DNA of 64,000 nucleotides from assembly GCF_029690065.1 (NCBI RefSeq), contig NZ_CP121463.1:2666001-2730000 (forward strand). The letters run 5' to 3'. Position numbers and translations under genes: made by a program. The notes below the pieces were generated by a model that was not told the DNA's origin, made no database searches, and saw nothing but the letters and a program-made list of their open reading frames with translations. Below, in pieces: positions 60,710-64,000 of the stretch; the first letter of the stretch is position 1; the number at the start of each line of letters is the position of its first letter. This DNA is from Arthrobacter sp. Y-9 (GTDB lineage Bacteria; Actinomycetota; Actinomycetes; Actinomycetales; Micrococcaceae).

Positions 60710-60883
60710 GTCACCATCCTGCCACTCGAGTAACCCGCGGGCGAGGACCGTCCCGCAGAGTGAACCCCGGTGCACAGGGGCCGGGGCTGGACCCACCTGT
60801 GACGCGCCGGAGCATGGGCGACGTGCCGGCGCAGGAGTGCCCGATGGCGACGGCAACCAGCCCGACTGAGCACCATCACTCGA

Positions 60884-60933
60884 CCTTGCACTTTCTCGGG
60901 ATTCGCGGCGCTGAGCCCCGAGAAAGTGCAAGG
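60884..60933. repeat. Palindrome downstream of the HsdS-like remnant region
   Basis: CCTTGCACTTTCTCGGG (60884-60900) pairs exactly with 60917-60933; 16-nt loop. Not related to the other families. The 619-bp gap 60710-61328 holds this, the remnant and a terminator. Confidence 0.8.
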
Positions 60934-61022
60934 TGAACCACGGTTCCAGGCCTCCACTCCAGCCACCACGAGGGCTTCACCGGAGGAGCTGTGAACAACG
61001 CTTGGACGTGGCCGGGGCCGCG

Positions 61023-61232
61023 CCGATCACCGCCAGGAGGATTCCTCTCCCCCTCCGGGTTGATCCCCTGCCGATCGACCAGTGTCGCGACAAGACCCGG
61101 CTGGTGCAGCGCATCGAGGACAACCTGGCCCGGTACCTCACCACGGCTGTCGAGCAGCGCTCGGCAGAACTCGCGAAGCTCAAAACCTTCCGCGAAGAGG
61201 CTGCAGTCCGGGCGTCGGCCCTGACGAAGTAG
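61023..61232 (+). pseudogene. Possible 3' remnant of a type I restriction specificity subunit (HsdS)
   Basis: An open stretch with coding-like third-position GC encodes RIPLPLRVDPLPIDQ..TRLVQRIEDNLARY..AELAKLKTFREEAAVRAS. The IPLP...P..eQ pattern followed by a helical, coiled-coil stretch resembles the end of HsdS proteins. It is short, has no partner genes and no clear start, so it is probably a decayed fragment. Low confidence in identity. Confidence 0.3.
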
Positions 61233-61247
61233 CAGTCCGTCTCCTGT

Positions 61248-61294
61248 GACGCGCGTGGGCCGCGTTCCACCTGGAACCCGGCCCACGGCGCGTC
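61248..61294 (-). terminator. Terminator after glgX
   Basis: GACGCGCGTGGGCCG (61248-61262) pairs with 61279-61294 with one bulge. Confidence 0.7.
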
Positions 61295-61328
61295 GTGCGG
61301 GAGCGCCGGATCACTCCACGACTGGCCC

Positions 61329-63449
61329 CTACCCCCGCCAGCCCTGCAGCACGAGCATGGACTTGGCCGGCACCGAGACCTTCGACCGTGCCGCGAGCGA
61401 TCCCTTGCATTCACGGCCCGAAGTGTCCAGCACGGGGGTCCAGGACGCGGAGTAGTTCTCTGCCGGGAGCGTGAACTCCACCTCGTCGTCGTGGGCGTTG
61501 AAGCAGAGGATGAAGTCGTCGTCCAGGATCTCCTCGCCGCGCTCCCCCGGCGCCTGGATGGCGCCGCCGTTGAGGAACATGGCGAGCGTCCGGGCGAAGC
61601 CGTTGTTCCAGTCCTCGTCGGTCATGGGCGTGCCGTCCGAATCGAGCCAGACGACGTCGGGCAGCCACTCGCCCTCGGAGGTTTCGGCCGGGCGACCGTC
61701 GAAAAAGCGGCGGCGCCGGAACACCGGATGCTCCTGCCGCAGCTTGCTCAGCCGGCCGGTGAAGTCGATCAGGTCCTCGTCCACCTCGTCCCAGTGCACC
61801 CACGTCAGCGGCGCGTCCTGGCAATAAGCGTTGTTGTTGCCGTCCTGGGTCCGGCCCAGTTCGTCGCCGTGCAGGATCATTGGGACACCCTGGGACAGCA
61901 GCAGCGAGGCCAGGAGATTCCGCTGCTGCTGTGAGCGCAGCGCCAGCACCTCGGGGTCGTCGGTGGGGCCTTCGACGCCGCAGTTCCAGGACCGGTTGTG
62001 GGACTCGCCGTCGCGATTGTCCTCGCCGTTCGCCTCGTTGTGCTTCTCGTTGTAGGACACCAGGTCGCGCAGGGTGAACCCGTCGTGGGCCGTGACGAAG
62101 TTGATCGAGGCCACCGGACGCCGCCCGGAGTGCTCGTACAAATCCGCCGAACCTGTCAGGCGCGAGGCGAACTCGCCCAGCGCTGCCGGCTCACCACGCC
62201 AGAAGTCGCGGACCGTGTCCCGGTACTTGCCGTTCCATTCGGTCCACTGCGGCGGGAAGTTCCCCACCTGGTAGCCACCCGGCCCCACATCCCACGGCTC
62301 GGCGATGAGCTTCACGCGGGACACCACCGGATCCTGCTGCACGAGTTCGAAGAAGGACGACAGCTTGTCCACGTCGTAGAACTCACGGGCCAGGGTGGCC
62401 GCGAGGTCGAAGCGGAAGCCGTCCACGTGCATCTCGGTCACCCAGTACCGCAGCGAGTCCATGAGGAGCTGCAGCGAGTGCGGGTTGCGCGCGTTCAGGG
62501 AGTTCCCCGTCCCCGTGTAATCCATGTAGTACTGGGGATCGTCATCGGTCAGTCGGTAGTACGCGGCGTTGTCGATGCCCCGGAAGGACAGCGTAGGACC
62601 GAGGTGGTTGCCCTCCGCGGTGTGGTTGTAGACCACGTCCAGGATCACCTCGATGCCGGCCCGGTGCAGATCCCGCACCATGGCTTTGAACTCCTGGACC
62701 TGCTCGCCCTGCTCCCCCGTGGAGGAGTACTTGTTGTGAGGCGCGAAGAAGCCGATCGTGTTGTAGCCCCAGTAGTTGGAGAGACCCTTCTCCTGCAGCA
62801 CCGAGTCGTTGACGAACTGGTGCACGGGCATGAGCTCGATCGCCGTGACCCCGAGGTCCTGCAGGTGCTTGATCACCGACGGGTGCGCGATGCCCGCGTA
62901 GCTGCCCCGCTGATCCTCCGGAACGTCCGGGTGCAGCTGGGTGAGGCCCTTGACGTGTGCCTCGTAGATGACGCTCTGGTGGTACGGGATGCCCGGCTGC
63001 TGATCGCCCGCCCAGTCGAAGTACGGGTTGATGACCACGCCCAGCATCACATGCGGCGCCGAGTCGTCATCGTTGCGCTGCGTGGGGTCCTCGTGGTCGT
63101 AGCTGAACACGGCCGGATCCCAGTCGACCTGTCCCGCCACGGCCTTCGCGTAAGGGTCCAGGAGGAGCTTGTTCGGGTTGAAGCGATTGCCGCGCTCGGG
63201 CTCGTACGGGCCGGATACCCGGTATCCGTATTTCTGGCCGGGGCGCACGGCCGGCAGGTACGCATGCCAGACGTACCCGTCCACCTCGGTGAGCGGGATG
63301 CGCTGCTCGCCGCCGTCGTCGCCCACCAGACACAGTTCGACGGCCTCGGCGCGTTCGCTGAAGAGCGCGAAATTGGTGCCTGCGCCGTCATACGTCGCCC
63401 CGAGCGGATACGCCTTGCCCGGCCAGACTTGCTGATTCACATTCTCCAC
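61329..63449 (-). CDS. glgX: Glycogen debranching enzyme GlgX
   Basis: 706 residues, GH13 family. An N-terminal carbohydrate-binding domain ([27 protein letters not shown]) precedes the barrel. Catalytic residues are Asp348 (FRFDL), Glu384 (IAEPWD) and Asp456 (TAHDGF). It removes short branches from phosphorylase-limit glycogen. GTG start with GAGGAGG upstream at 10 nt. Single gene followed by a terminator. Confidence 0.95.
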   Translation of the reverse strand: MENVNQQVWPGKAYPLGATYDGAGTNFALFSERAEAVELCLVGDDGGEQRIPLTEVDGYVWHAYLPAVRPGQKYGYRVSGPYEPERGNRFNPNKLLLDPYAKAVAGQVDWDPAVFSYDHEDPTQRNDDDSAPHVMLGVVINPYFDWAGDQQPGIPYHQSVIYEAHVKGLTQLHPDVPEDQRGSYAGIAHPSVIKHLQDLGVTAIELMPVHQFVNDSVLQEKGLSNYWGYNTIGFFAPHNKYSSTGEQGEQVQEFKAMVRDLHRAGIEVILDVVYNHTAEGNHLGPTLSFRGIDNAAYYRLTDDDPQYYMDYTGTGNSLNARNPHSLQLLMDSLRYWVTEMHVDGFRFDLAATLAREFYDVDKLSSFFELVQQDPVVSRVKLIAEPWDVGPGGYQVGNFPPQWTEWNGKYRDTVRDFWRGEPAALGEFASRLTGSADLYEHSGRRPVASINFVTAHDGFTLRDLVSYNEKHNEANGEDNRDGESHNRSWNCGVEGPTDDPEVLALRSQQQRNLLASLLLSQGVPMILHGDELGRTQDGNNNAYCQDAPLTWVHWDEVDEDLIDFTGRLSKLRQEHPVFRRRRFFDGRPAETSEGEWLPDVVWLDSDGTPMTDEDWNNGFARTLAMFLNGGAIQAPGERGEEILDDDFILCFNAHDDEVEFTLPAENYSASWTPVLDTSGRECKGSLAARSKVSVPAKSMLVLQGWRG

Positions 63450-63533
63450 GCGGTGTGCCTCCTCAGGCGGTAGTCCCGGTGCCCCTGCGGGCTCACCTTA
63501 GTGCACTCAGATGTCGATTCCGCTACGCGGATG

Positions 63534-64000
63534 TCATGGAGCATCCCACACGAGGCGTACGGCGTGGGCGATGTCCCGTGCGGTGATCGGATGGCCGCGC
63601 CCGCCATCGGCCTCTCCCGACGCGATCCGGCCCGCCCTGCCGTGCACCGCGGCGGCCAGAGCGGCGGTGGCGGCCCAGCGTCCGGCGTCGCCTTCCTCCC
63701 GGCCCGACGACGGCGCCGCGCCGCCTTGCGCGAGCAGCGCGCCGAGGACTCCCGCCAGGACGTCCCCGCTGCCCGCCGTCGCGAGCCACGGTGTGCCGTC
63801 GGCCTGGGAGAAAAGGCTCCCGCCGGGCTCGTGGCACAGGGTGTGCGGCCCCTTCAGCAGGATGGTCGTCCCGGTGAGGCGGACCGCCTCCCGCAGCGAA
63901 GCCCCGGCGGTCGCTTCGACCTCCGCGCGGTCACGCTCCGTCCCCAGACGGCCCAGGAGCCGGGCGAGTTCCCCGGCGTGCGGGGTGAGGATGAGCTCCG
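63534..64000 (-). CDS. nnrD: ADP-dependent NAD(P)H-hydrate dehydratase, C-terminal part
   Basis: A minus-strand frame enters from the right edge and ends at TGA 63534-63536, giving about 155 residues. It contains ILTPHAGELARLLG, GTTILLKGPHTLCH and the ATP/Mg motif ATAGSGDVLAGVLGALLAQ of the YjeF C-terminal domain. The enzyme repairs hydrated NAD(P)H. The N-terminal part lies outside the window. Confidence 0.93.
   Translation of the reverse strand, partial: ELILTPHAGELARLLGRLGTERDRAEVEATAGASLREAVRLTGTTILLKGPHTLCHEPGGSLFSQADGTPWLATAGSGDVLAGVLGALLAQGGAAPSSGREEGDAGRWAATAALAAAVHGRAGRIASGEADGGRGHPITARDIAHAVRLVWDAP

Overview
The window is a high-GC actinobacterial chromosome segment, most likely from the Arthrobacter/Micrococcaceae group. 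The evidence is the mycothiol gene mshA, a myo-inositol-phosphate synthase, a GuaB3 paralogue, a groES-groEL1 operon with CIRCE boxes and a His-tailed GroEL, a GH85 endoglycosidase of the type known from Arthrobacter, and many leaderless promoters. I see no phage, plasmid, rRNA, tRNA or CRISPR signatures. Most of the content is housekeeping and accessory metabolism.

Layout. 1-6 kb: 5' part of a large SF1-type helicase, guaA, a DUF3817 membrane protein and SURF1, all on the minus strand. 6-9.6 kb: a heterodimeric ABC exporter (+). 9.7-12 kb: PTS EIIA and glpD (-). 12.1-15.1 kb: a lower-GC unknown gene, an SRPBCC protein and an Excalibur lipoprotein with related palindromes on both sides. 15.4-18.6 kb: guaB3 and a DyP peroxidase-encapsulin operon. 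18.8-25.6 kb: a small membrane-protein unit, a divergent MFS/MarR pair, guaB, and an OafA-like acyltransferase. 25.7-29.9 kb: a PadR/HAAS membrane-protein pair, groEL-groES with two CIRCE boxes, and a small membrane protein. 29.9-39.4 kb: a THUMP-like methyltransferase, GH85 ENGase, a shikimate dehydrogenase-like gene, a Zur-box unit (CobW-like protein plus Cys-free L36), a GCS2-type ligase, a TfoX-N protein, and LysR/DJ-1. 39.4-45 kb: the alr-tsaE-tsaB-rimI-tsaD operon and mshA. 45.3-55.8 kb: a fructan utilisation locus (LacI, Opp-type ABC importer, two GH32 enzymes). 56-64 kb: HAD phosphatase, a UDG-like protein, ino1, an aldo/keto reductase, a possible HsdS remnant, glgX, and the 3' part of nnrD.

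Functional links. guaA, guaB and guaB3 are three scattered purine genes. Ino1 makes the inositol phosphate that MshA uses for mycothiol. In the fructan locus, a Tat-exported GH32 enzyme, an Opp-type transporter and a cytosolic GH32 enzyme form a coherent outside-to-inside pathway under a LacI regulator with two operator-like palindromes. The Zur box places zinc-free L36 and a CobW-like protein under probable zinc control.

The signals least explained by ordinary annotation are three families of long intergenic palindromes (one with four copies), a perfect 87-bp tandem duplication inside the transporter operon, the helicase with altered Walker motifs, and the lower-GC 465-residue unknown protein. 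Many long open frames antisense to real genes are high-GC artefacts and were left out.
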